The notes below the pieces were generated by a model. The model made no database searches. It was given only the letters and a program-made list of their open reading frames with translations, and was not told where the DNA came from. The translations under genes were made by a program, and so were the position numbers. From Stigmatella aurantiaca (GTDB lineage: Bacteria; Myxococcota; Myxococcia; Myxococcales; Myxococcaceae), in assembly GCF_900109545.1 (NCBI RefSeq), contig NZ_FOAP01000024.1, positions 62,001 to 126,000 on the forward strand: a stretch of 64,000 nt of DNA. The letters are read 5' to 3'. The stretch's first letter is position 1; each line of letters opens with the position of its first letter. Below are positions 34,681 through 42,174 of this stretch, in pieces.

Positions 34681-35798
34681 GGGGCACGCTCTTCCGCTAC
34701 GTGATGTGGACCTATGCCCGGTTCGTCGCGGGCATCCTCGCCGCGTTGCTCACGGTGTTCCTGGTGGTGGACTTCGTGGACCGCTCCCGCGCCTACACGG
34801 GCGAGGGGTGGGTGCTGGCCGTGCTGGAGCTGTACTGGAACAAGCTGCTCGTGACGACGCAGCTCCTGGGCCCGGCGGCCTTGCTGCTGGCGGCTGGGGC
34901 GGCCGTGTCCACGATGCGCAAGCGCGGCGAGGTGACGGCGTTGCGCTCGCTGACGTTCGGCCCCGCGGCGCTCTACTTGCCCGTGGGGGCCTTCGCGCTG
35001 CTGATGGTCGCGGGGCTCATCGCCTTCGACGAGTGGGTGGTGGCCAAGGCCAGCCGGCGGGTGGATGAAATCACCACCCAGCGCTTCAACCGGTGGGGAG
35101 ACTGGCGGCTCTACTACACGCCCAAGCAGTGGTTCCGGCGGGGCGAGCACGTCTTCTTCCTGCGCAGTGGGAGCGTGCAGGAGGGCTTCCAGGAGGTGGC
35201 CATCCTCACGCTCTCCTCCGACTTCAAGCTCGTGCGCCGGTTGGACGCGGACACGATGGTGCCCCTGGACGGCACCCGCTGGCGCCTCACGGGCGTCCAG
35301 GAGCGGTCCTTCTCTCCGGATGGCCGGACCACGGCCTCGGCGCAGCCGGAGGCGGAGTACGACCTGGGCGTTCCCGCCAGCGCCTTCTTCATCCGCCCAG
35401 GCCGCCCGGAGCAGATGCGCCTGCCCGAGCTGCGCGAGCAGATCCACGCCCGCACCGAGGTCGGTCTGGACTCACGGCAGTACGAGCTGGCGCTGTACAA
35501 CCGCTTCGCCTACCCGATGGTGGGGCTGCCGGCGGCCCTGATGGCGGTGGGGTTGGCGCTGCGGCCCAGCCGCAAGGGGCACCTGACGGTGGCCATCGTG
35601 GAGGGGCTGCTCATCGCCGTGGCGATGTGGGGCCTCATCGTGGTGTCCCGGACCCTGGTGATGACGGATCGCATGGCGCCCAGCCTGGCTGCCTGGTTGC
35701 CGTCCTGCGTGCTCGTGGTGGCGGCCACGGGTTTGTGGCTGCGCCGGGAAGGCTGGCTACTGATGCCGCGCCGTTCCGTGCCCCCCCCGTCACGATAG
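34677..35798 (+). CDS. lptG: LPS export permease LptG (YjgP/YjgQ family)
   Basis: The 373-residue partner of the upstream permease has the same 3 + 3 helix plan: TLFRYVMWTYARFVAGILAA at the N-terminus, the coupling segment TMRKRGEVTALRSLTFG (about residues 76-92), a central periplasmic domain, and C-terminal helices with RFAYPMVGLPAALMAVGLAL. The GTG start overlaps the lptF stop by four bases, showing translational coupling. It would form the LptFG heterodimer that moves LPS toward the periplasmic bridge. No lptB or lptC gene lies in this window. Surface polysaccharide genes follow within 36 bases. Confidence 0.88.
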   Translation: MRGTLFRYVMWTYARFVAGILAALLTVFLVVDFVDRSRAYTGEGWVLAVLELYWNKLLVTTQLLGPAALLLAAGAAVSTMRKRGEVTALRSLTFGPAALYLPVGAFALLMVAGLIAFDEWVVAKASRRVDEITTQRFNRWGDWRLYYTPKQWFRRGEHVFFLRSGSVQEGFQEVAILTLSSDFKLVRRLDADTMVPLDGTRWRLTGVQERSFSPDGRTTASAQPEAEYDLGVPASAFFIRPGRPEQMRLPELREQIHARTEVGLDSRQYELALYNRFAYPMVGLPAALMAVGLALRPSRKGHLTVAIVEGLLIAVAMWGLIVVSRTLVMTDRMAPSLAAWLPSCVLVVAATGLWLRREGWLLMPRRSVPPPSR

Positions 35799-35833
35799 CC
35801 GTCGCACGCCTGGGCGGTTTGAGTTAATCCCTT

Positions 35834-37075
35834 GTGCCAGTGCGCCGCGCTGTCACCCTTACTTTCGCCGTGTGGGCCGTGGGGCTGGTCCTGGGAGAAT
35901 TCCTCCAGCAGGTGGCGGCTGGGGCGGCGGTGCTGTGCGCGCTCGTGCTGGCGTTCCGCCGCCGGCTCTTCCTGGCGCAGGACGTCAAAGCCTATGTCCT
36001 GGCCACGGTGGCGCTGACCTCCTGGCAGGTGCTCTCCCCGGCGGTGGCGCTCCTGACGGGGGCCGCGGACCGCTGGCCACGGTGGGCGCGGTACGGGCAG
36101 GTGCTGGACACGGCGTCGGCCGCGGCGGTGGCCTCGGCGGGCACCGTGGGCGTGCCGTGGTTGCTCATCGCGGGGCTGGCCCTGGGCGGGTGGGTGCTGT
36201 CGGGGGCGCTGGGCCTCTTCCAGCACCTGGTGCGCTGGCCGTGGGAGCCTCCGGCGCTCCTCAAGCTGAGCCTGGCCCGGCTGCACGAGAACTTCGGCAC
36301 CGAGGAGCACCCCCGCTATGCGGCCGGCGGCTTTGTCTTCCACCGGCTGCGCTTCTCGCATGGCGCCATGGCGGTGCTCGGGCCGGCGCTGGCCTGCCTG
36401 GCCCGGGCGCGGCCGGCGTGGCTCCGGGGGCTCGCCGCGGTGAGCCTCTGTGCCCTGCTGCTGGCCCCCTACACGGCGTTCGCGCGCGCCGCGTTGCTCA
36501 CCGGGTTGATGGTGTGCGCCGTGGCGCTGGTGCTGCTCGTCCGGGGCACGCCCCGGAAGGTGGGGATGGCGCTGGCCGTGGTGCTGGTGGGCCTGGTGGT
36601 GGCGACGCCCGCGTGGCGGGCGCGGCTGGGCAAGGCCGTGGAGAACATCTATGGCGGCGAGCGGTCGCTGGCGATGTCCGTGGGCAGCCGGCTCGTGAGG
36701 GAGCATCCGCTGGTGGGCGTGGGGTTTGGCAACTACAAGCCCGCGGCGCTCGCGACCCAGGAGGAGACGGGCATCTCGGATCTCCTGTCCACGGATGCGC
36801 ACAACCTGTGGCTGACGGTCTGGGCGGAGACGGGGCTGGTGGGGCTCCTGCTGCTGGCCGCCGTGCATGGCTTGCTGGCGCGGGCGTTGATCCGCCGGCA
36901 CCGCCAGGGGTCGATTCCGGCCACGGGCGCGCTGCTGTCCTTCGTGGGGTTTCACCTCCTCGCGTTGGTGCACTACCTGCCGTTTCACTCCAGCGTTCAC
37001 CTGTCCTTCGCGTTCGTCTGGGGCCTGGGCCTGTGCGAGTGGAAGCATCCGGAGAGAGCCGATGAGGGCCGCTGA
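35834..37075 (+). CDS. O-antigen ligase / polymerase (Wzy_C-like) membrane protein
   Basis: A 413-residue polytopic membrane protein with about ten or eleven hydrophobic segments. The long periplasmic region after residue 270 shows SVGSRLVREHPLVGVGFGNY and DAHNLWLTVWAETGLVGLLLL. This is the Wzy_C/WaaL pattern in which the conserved Arg and His act in glycan transfer (ARAALLTG is also typical). It either ligates O-antigen to lipid A-core or polymerises repeat units. The GTG start is weakly supported. It follows lptG by 35 bases and overlaps the GT87 gene by 14 bases, which links it to the polysaccharide cluster and to LPS export. Confidence 0.82.
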   Translation: MPVRRAVTLTFAVWAVGLVLGEFLQQVAAGAAVLCALVLAFRRRLFLAQDVKAYVLATVALTSWQVLSPAVALLTGAADRWPRWARYGQVLDTASAAAVASAGTVGVPWLLIAGLALGGWVLSGALGLFQHLVRWPWEPPALLKLSLARLHENFGTEEHPRYAAGGFVFHRLRFSHGAMAVLGPALACLARARPAWLRGLAAVSLCALLLAPYTAFARAALLTGLMVCAVALVLLVRGTPRKVGMALAVVLVGLVVATPAWRARLGKAVENIYGGERSLAMSVGSRLVREHPLVGVGFGNYKPAALATQEETGISDLLSTDAHNLWLTVWAETGLVGLLLLAAVHGLLARALIRRHRQGSIPATGALLSFVGFHLLALVHYLPFHSSVHLSFAFVWGLGLCEWKHPERADEGR

Positions 37076-38240
37076 CACCTTGGGCGCCCGCGCGCGCTCG
37101 ACGTCCAAGACGCCGCAGTGGGTCTTCTGGGCGCTGATGCTGGGGCTCGCGGTCCTGGCGGTCGCGCTGGGGCAGCACCCCCGGCGGGGCGTGGACTTCC
37201 GCGTCTACCTGCTGGCCGCGGAGCGCTTCCTGGCGGGCGTGGCGCTCTACCCCGTCTCGGATGGCACCATGCCCTTCAAGTACGCCCCCGTGACGGCGCC
37301 GCTGTTCCTGCCCTTCACGCTGCTGCCCGCGCGGGTGGCCTCCGCGCTCTGGAACCTGGGCCTGGTGGCGGCCCTGGTGGCCGTGGTCCGGCTCACCTCG
37401 CGCCCGGCATCCCGCCTGGAAGGGCGCGAGGCCTGGCCCTGGGCGCCCGTGCTCGCCACGCTGGCGCTGCTGCCCGCCTTCCGGTTCGAGTTCTTCTACG
37501 GCCAGGTGGATGCCCTGCTGCTGCTCCTGCTGGCGCTCACCGCCCTGGGCGCGGAGAAGGGCCACACGTGGGGCCCGGGGGTGGCGTTCGCCGTGGCCGT
37601 GTTGCTCAAGCCGCCCGCGGCGCTGCTGGTGCTGTTCCTCCTGGCGCGCCGCCACTGGCGGGTGATGGGGGCCAGCGTGGCGGTGGGGCTCGTGCTCGCG
37701 GTGCCCGCGCTCGCGCGCTATGGGCTCACGGGCCTGCTGGCGCAGACGCATGACTGGCTGGACACGCTCGCGCGCACCACGCCGCCGTGGGCGCTGGGGG
37801 CCAATGCCCAGGGGCTGCCCACGCTGCTGCTCGCGTTCATGGTTCCCCCGGAGCCCATGCCCTCGGGCGCGGCGATCTCCCTGGCGCAGGGGCTCGCCCT
37901 GGCCGTGTTCGTGGCGGTGCTGGCCTGGAGCCGGCCGCGGCCCCCGGCGCTGTTCGCCCTGTGTTGCCTCGGGGTGACGCTGCTCTCCCCGCTGGCCTGG
38001 CGCGCCAACTTCGTCATGGCCTGGCCGCTGCTGCGGCTCGCGGCGGAGCGGAAGACGCCGGGGGGCCTGGCCCTGGTGGCATTGGCGGGCGGGGTGGGGG
38101 TGTTCAGCGCGGACTTCGTGATTGGCACGGAGCGCGCGGAGCAGGTGCTGCTCTGGCGCCCCTATGCGCTCGTCTTCACGGCGCTGCTGGTGTGGGCCGC
38201 GTGGGAGGCGCGCCGGGAGAAGGCCGCGGCTGCCTCATGA
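37062..38240 (+). CDS. GT87-type (DUF2029) membrane glycosyltransferase
   Basis: The 392-residue polytopic protein resembles GT87 (GT-C) mannosyltransferase-like enzymes. After the first helix comes GVDFRVYLLAAERFLAG, with the acidic residue of the GT-C loop. YPVSDGTMPFKYAPVTAPLFLPFTLLP is the family's hallmark region. EFFYGQVDALLLLLLAL and FAVAVLLKPPAALL follow. The donor would be a polyprenyl-phosphate sugar. It starts inside the end of the ligase gene (14-base overlap) and is therefore translationally coupled. Its 3' end overlaps the convergent GT4 gene by six bases, leaving no space for a terminator. Confidence 0.8.
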   Translation: MRAADTLGARARSTSKTPQWVFWALMLGLAVLAVALGQHPRRGVDFRVYLLAAERFLAGVALYPVSDGTMPFKYAPVTAPLFLPFTLLPARVASALWNLGLVAALVAVVRLTSRPASRLEGREAWPWAPVLATLALLPAFRFEFFYGQVDALLLLLLALTALGAEKGHTWGPGVAFAVAVLLKPPAALLVLFLLARRHWRVMGASVAVGLVLAVPALARYGLTGLLAQTHDWLDTLARTTPPWALGANAQGLPTLLLAFMVPPEPMPSGAAISLAQGLALAVFVAVLAWSRPRPPALFALCCLGVTLLSPLAWRANFVMAWPLLRLAAERKTPGGLALVALAGGVGVFSADFVIGTERAEQVLLWRPYALVFTALLVWAAWEARREKAAAAS

Positions 38241-39332
38241 GGCGCGCGGGGCCGGCCGGTCCAGGACCCGGCGATAGGCCGCGAGCGTCCGCCGCGCGCA
38301 GTCCTCCCAGGTGAAGTGGGCGGCCCGGTCCCGGCCTTTCTCCACCAACGTCTCGCGCAGGGCATCGTCCCGGAGCAGGCGCAGCGTGGTGTCGCGCCAG
38401 GCGCGGACATCCTCCGGGGGCACCAGCAGGGCGGCCTGTCCGGCCACCTCGGGCAGCGAGGAGGTGTTCGATGCCAGCACCGGGCACCCCGAGGCCATGG
38501 CCTCCAGCACGGGCAGGCCGAAGCCCTCGTACCGGGAGGGCAGCAGCAGCGCCCGCGCCGCCCCGTAGAAGCGGGGCATCTCCGCTTCGGGCAGCTCCGC
38601 CAGCTCCACCGTGGTGGAGGGGAAGCCGAGCGCTTTCGCGGCCCCCTGGCCCGCGAGGAGCACGATGGGGACGGGCAGCTCCGGGGCCAGCTTCGCCAGC
38701 AGGCCGAGGTTCTTGTGGGCCTTGGGGTTGCCCACCGCCGCGAGGTAGCGCGAGGGGAGGCGATACCGCTCGATGAAGGCCCGGGCCTCGGACGCGGTGG
38801 GCGGCCGGTAGTGCCCATCCACGCCGGGCGCGATGACCTGGAACCGGTAGGGCGTCAGGCCCAGGTGCCGGGCCAGCTCCTCGCGGGAGAACTCGGAGAC
38901 GGTCAGCAGCGCGGCGGCCTGCTTGGCGCGCGGCCCGACGACGAGCCGGTAATAGAGCGTGTGCAGCGGGCTGTAGTTCGCGGGCAGCGCCAGGTGGTTG
39001 GCGTCATGGAGCGTGGCCACGAGCTTTCCGTTCCACAGCCCCGGCAGCGAGAACGAGGTGGCGTGGAAGACATCCGGGGCGAGCTTCAGCAGATCCCGGA
39101 GCAGCGCGGGCTGCTCCTTCAGCGGCGACAGGAAGCCCGCGCGGCTGGGGTACAGCGGCAGGGAAGGGGTCAGCTCGCCCAGCCCCGGCGGCAAGCCTTC
39201 CGGGGCCGTGAGGCCCATGAAGTGGAGGTCCGGTGCGAGCGGCGGCAGCCGCCGTGCCAGCTCCAGGGCGTACCGTGCGATGCCGTGCAGCCTGCCCTGG
39301 ACCATGCGCAGATCGATGAGGATGCTCGCCAC
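38235..39332 (-). CDS. Glycosyltransferase family 4 (GT-B)
   Basis: The 365-residue GT4 enzyme has IDLRMVQGRLHGIARYALEL at the N-terminus, DVFHATSFSLP and LLTVSEFSREEL at mid-length, and the C-terminal donor-binding signature YEGFGLPVLEAMASGCPVLASN followed by SSLPEVAG. The pair E-x7-E (EGFGLPVLE) is the retaining GT-B motif. The acceptor and sugar are unknown. It is the only minus-strand gene of the polysaccharide group and lies head-to-head with another GT4 gene. The GTG at 39332 gives a family-like start; an in-frame GTG seven codons upstream (39353) is possible. Neither has a good SD. Confidence 0.87.
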   Translation of the reverse strand: MASILIDLRMVQGRLHGIARYALELARRLPPLAPDLHFMGLTAPEGLPPGLGELTPSLPLYPSRAGFLSPLKEQPALLRDLLKLAPDVFHATSFSLPGLWNGKLVATLHDANHLALPANYSPLHTLYYRLVVGPRAKQAAALLTVSEFSREELARHLGLTPYRFQVIAPGVDGHYRPPTASEARAFIERYRLPSRYLAAVGNPKAHKNLGLLAKLAPELPVPIVLLAGQGAAKALGFPSTTVELAELPEAEMPRFYGAARALLLPSRYEGFGLPVLEAMASGCPVLASNTSSLPEVAGQAALLVPPEDVRAWRDTTLRLLRDDALRETLVEKGRDRAAHFTWEDCARRTLAAYRRVLDRPAPRAS

Positions 39333-39384
39333 GCCCCCTGGCGTAGCACACACGGCCCGGGGCGGGGATGCTAGAAGGGCGCCC

Positions 39385-40503
39385 GTGAAGGTCGCCCTGG
39401 TTCATGACTGGCTCGTCACGCTGCGCGGCGGCGAGCGTGTGCTCGAAGCGCTCTGTGAGCTGTTTCCCGGAGCGGACATCTATACGCTCCTCCACCAGCC
39501 CGGGACGATGCCGCCCCTCATCGAGGACCGGCGCATCTACACCTCGTTCCTCCAGGACATCCCCGGCATCCACACGCGCTACCGGCACTTCCTGCCCCTG
39601 TTCCCGCGCGCCATCGAGTCCTTCCGCCTGGAGGGCTATGAGCTGGTGCTCTCCTCCAGCCACTGTGTCGCCAAGGGGATCCGCACGCCGCCCGGGGCCC
39701 GGCACCTCGGCTACATCCATGCGCCCATGCGGTACATGTGGGATCTCTTCGACGACTACTTCGGGCCGGGCCGGGCCTCGATGCCCGTGCGCGCCGCGGC
39801 GCGCTCCGTGAGGCCGTGGTTGCAGCGGTGGGACCGGCGCACCGCCGCCGGCGTCGACCGCTTCGTGGCCAACAGCCAGCACATCGCCGGGAAGATCCAC
39901 CGGTTCTGGGGCCGCGACGCCCACGTCGTGCATCCCCCGGTGGACCTGGAGCGCTTCTGCGCGGCGCCCCTGGAGGGCACGGGGCAGGGGGGCTACTTCC
40001 TGTGGCTGGGGGCCTTCGCGCCCTACAAGCGGCTCGACATCGCGCTGGAGGCCTTCCGCGCCCTGGACGCGGAGCTGTGGGTGGTAGGCACCGGGCAGGA
40101 GGCCTCGAGGCTCACCTCGGGCGCGCTGCCGCCCCACATCCGCTTCCTGGGCAACGTGCCGGATGCGCGGCTGCCCGCGCTCTACCGCGACGCCCGGGCG
40201 CTCCTCTTCACGGGCGAGGAGGACTTCGGCATCACCCCGCTGGAGGCCCAGGCCACGGGCCGGCCCGTCATCGCCTACGCCAAGGGGGGCGTGCTGGAGA
40301 CCGTCACGCCGCGCACCGGCCTTTTCTTCTCCGAGCAGACCCCGGAGGCCCTCGCCACCGCCGTGCGCCAGTTCGAAGCCTGGGAGCGCACCTTCTCGCC
40401 CGCCGAGGCCCGCGCCCAGGCCCAGCGCTTTTCCCGGCAAGCCTTCCTGCGCGGAATGCAGGCCGAGGTGGAGGCGCTCCTCAACTCGCCTGTCGTCAGA
40501 TAA
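39385..40503 (+). CDS. Glycosyltransferase family 4 (WbaZ-like)
   Basis: The 372-residue GT4 protein starts with VALVHDWLVTLRGGERVLEAL, the N-terminal motif of mannosyltransferases such as WbaZ. It continues with YIHAPMRYMWDLFDDYFG (about residues 111-128) and FVANSQHIAGKIHRFWG. The donor site is FTGEEDFGITPLEAQATGRPVIAY (about 272-295). The GTG at 39385 has AGAAGGG six bases upstream. It probably adds a hexose to a lipid-linked precursor in the cytoplasm. Its partner genes are the divergent GT4 gene and the initiating sugar transferase downstream, so together these could assemble a short repeat unit. Confidence 0.87.
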   Translation: MKVALVHDWLVTLRGGERVLEALCELFPGADIYTLLHQPGTMPPLIEDRRIYTSFLQDIPGIHTRYRHFLPLFPRAIESFRLEGYELVLSSSHCVAKGIRTPPGARHLGYIHAPMRYMWDLFDDYFGPGRASMPVRAAARSVRPWLQRWDRRTAAGVDRFVANSQHIAGKIHRFWGRDAHVVHPPVDLERFCAAPLEGTGQGGYFLWLGAFAPYKRLDIALEAFRALDAELWVVGTGQEASRLTSGALPPHIRFLGNVPDARLPALYRDARALLFTGEEDFGITPLEAQATGRPVIAYAKGGVLETVTPRTGLFFSEQTPEALATAVRQFEAWERTFSPAEARAQAQRFSRQAFLRGMQAEVEALLNSPVVR

Positions 40504-40722
40504 CTGTGACGTTCCTGACAGGGGCCTCCTTTTTTTGAGCCCTTGGGGGGCGTGCGCCCCCGGGGTGTCCACTTCCGCCCAGGGCAAGCCCTTGGTTTCA
40601 CGGGGCTTTGCGTGTTAGGTGGCCGTTGCGTCCGGGGGCTTCGCGCAGCACCCCGCTCTGGGGGCTGGGCGCGGGATTTGCACCCGTGCGGCCGGCAGTT
40701 GGCAGGCCACAGGAGTCCTGGC

Positions 40723-42117
40723 GTGTTCAGTCGTCTCCAGCGTTTCTACACGTCCATCAAGGTTGCCACCGACGTCTGCATGCTGACGGTGGCATTCGTG
40801 CTGGCGTACGCCACGCGCTTCGTGGGGCTCATCCCCGTGAAGGATGGCATTCCCCCGCTGGAGGAAACGGCCGTCTCGCTGGCCATGGCGCTGGCCATCT
40901 TCCCCTTCACCTTCCACCAGTCGCGGCTCTACATCACCAACCGCGCGCGCACCCACTTCGGGGAGCTGTTCGCGGTCTTCAAGGCCTCCATCACCGCGAC
41001 GCTCATCCTCGTGGCGCTCACGTACTTCACGCGCGAGCGCTACTCGCGGCTCACGCTGGCGCTGTTCCTGGGCTACGCGCTGGTGCTCGTGTCGGTGACG
41101 CGGCTGGTGCTCCGGGTGGCGCTGTCCGAGGTGCGCCGCCGCGGCTACAACCTGAAGACCATCCTCGTCATCGGCGAGGGACCGCTGGGCCGCCGGGTCG
41201 TCGAGACGGTGCGCGAGCACCGCGAGCTGGGCTTCCGGGTGGTGGGGGTGCTCGCGCAGGATCCAGCCAAGGTGGGACGGCGGGTGCGGGGCGCGCCGGT
41301 GCTGGGCGAGGTGAAGGACGTGGAGCGCATCCTGGATGCCTGGCCCGTGGACCAGGTCATCATCGCGCTGCCGCTCGCCGAGCAGCTCGTGGTGAAGGAG
41401 CTGATGGAGCAGCTGGCGCTGCGCACCGTGGACGTGAAGGTGGTGCCGGACCTCTACCAGTACATCACCCTGTACGGCGGGCTGGAGGAGTTCGGCGGGC
41501 TGCCCATCATCAGCCTCCAGGGCGACCCGATGGATGGCTGGAGCCGGGTGGCCAAGCGCGCCTTCGACATCGTCTTCTCGCTGGTGGCCATCGCGCTGAC
41601 GGCGCCCCTCATGCTGGTGACGGCGGTGATGGTGAAGCTCACCAGCAAGGGGCCCATCCTCTATGCCCAGGAGCGCATGGGCATCGACGGGCGCACCTTC
41701 CCCATCCTCAAGTTCCGCACCATGCGCACGGACGCCGAGGTGGCCGGCGCGAAGATGGCCAGCCTGGAGGACCCGCGGCGCACGCCCATCGGCACTTTCC
41801 TGCGCAAGTACTCCATTGATGAATTGCCCCAGTTCTTCAACGTGCTGCGCGGCGACATGAGCCTGGTGGGCCCGCGCCCCGAGCGGCCCGTGTTCATCGA
41901 GGAGTTCAAGCGGCAGATTCCCCGGTATCACCTGAGACACAAGGTGAAGTCGGGCATTACGGGTTGGGCGCAAATCAACGGGCTGCGCGGGCAGACTTCC
42001 ATCCAGAAGCGCATCGAATACGACCTGTACTACATCGAGAACTGGTCGCTGCTGATGGACCTGAAGATTCTGGTGCGCACCGCGCTGGGCGGCTTCCTGT
42101 CCAAGAACGCGTACTGA
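40723..42117 (+). CDS. Polyisoprenyl-phosphate hexose-1-phosphate transferase (WbaP/EpsZ-like)
   Basis: The 464-residue initiating enzyme transfers a hexose-1-phosphate to undecaprenyl phosphate at the inner membrane. It has four N-terminal helices, a CoA_binding_3-type Rossmann domain (TILVIGEGPLGRRVVETV, about residues 145-162), a fifth hydrophobic segment (about 280-305), and the catalytic bacterial sugar transferase domain: KRAFDIVFSLVAI, YAQERMGIDGRTF, LKFRTM, LRKYSIDELPQF and GDMSLVGPRPERP. The length and domain order match the WcaJ/EpsZ group. The GTG at 40723 has AGGAG seven bases upstream, a very good start. It would begin assembly of an exopolysaccharide or O-antigen. The 219-base gap before it suggests its own promoter. 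Confidence 0.92.
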   Translation: MFSRLQRFYTSIKVATDVCMLTVAFVLAYATRFVGLIPVKDGIPPLEETAVSLAMALAIFPFTFHQSRLYITNRARTHFGELFAVFKASITATLILVALTYFTRERYSRLTLALFLGYALVLVSVTRLVLRVALSEVRRRGYNLKTILVIGEGPLGRRVVETVREHRELGFRVVGVLAQDPAKVGRRVRGAPVLGEVKDVERILDAWPVDQVIIALPLAEQLVVKELMEQLALRTVDVKVVPDLYQYITLYGGLEEFGGLPIISLQGDPMDGWSRVAKRAFDIVFSLVAIALTAPLMLVTAVMVKLTSKGPILYAQERMGIDGRTFPILKFRTMRTDAEVAGAKMASLEDPRRTPIGTFLRKYSIDELPQFFNVLRGDMSLVGPRPERPVFIEEFKRQIPRYHLRHKVKSGITGWAQINGLRGQTSIQKRIEYDLYYIENWSLLMDLKILVRTALGGFLSKNAY

Positions 42118-42174
42118 GCCCGGGGAAAACCCGCAACCCGAACGCCCGGGAAGCCGTCTAGAATCGGCGGCCTC

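Noticed and set aside
40519-40561. Run of seven T followed by a GGGGGCG/CGCCCCC hairpin after the GT4 gene
   Set aside because: The T-run comes before the strong hairpin, the reverse of an intrinsic terminator. The only stem before the T-run is four pairs. Not called.
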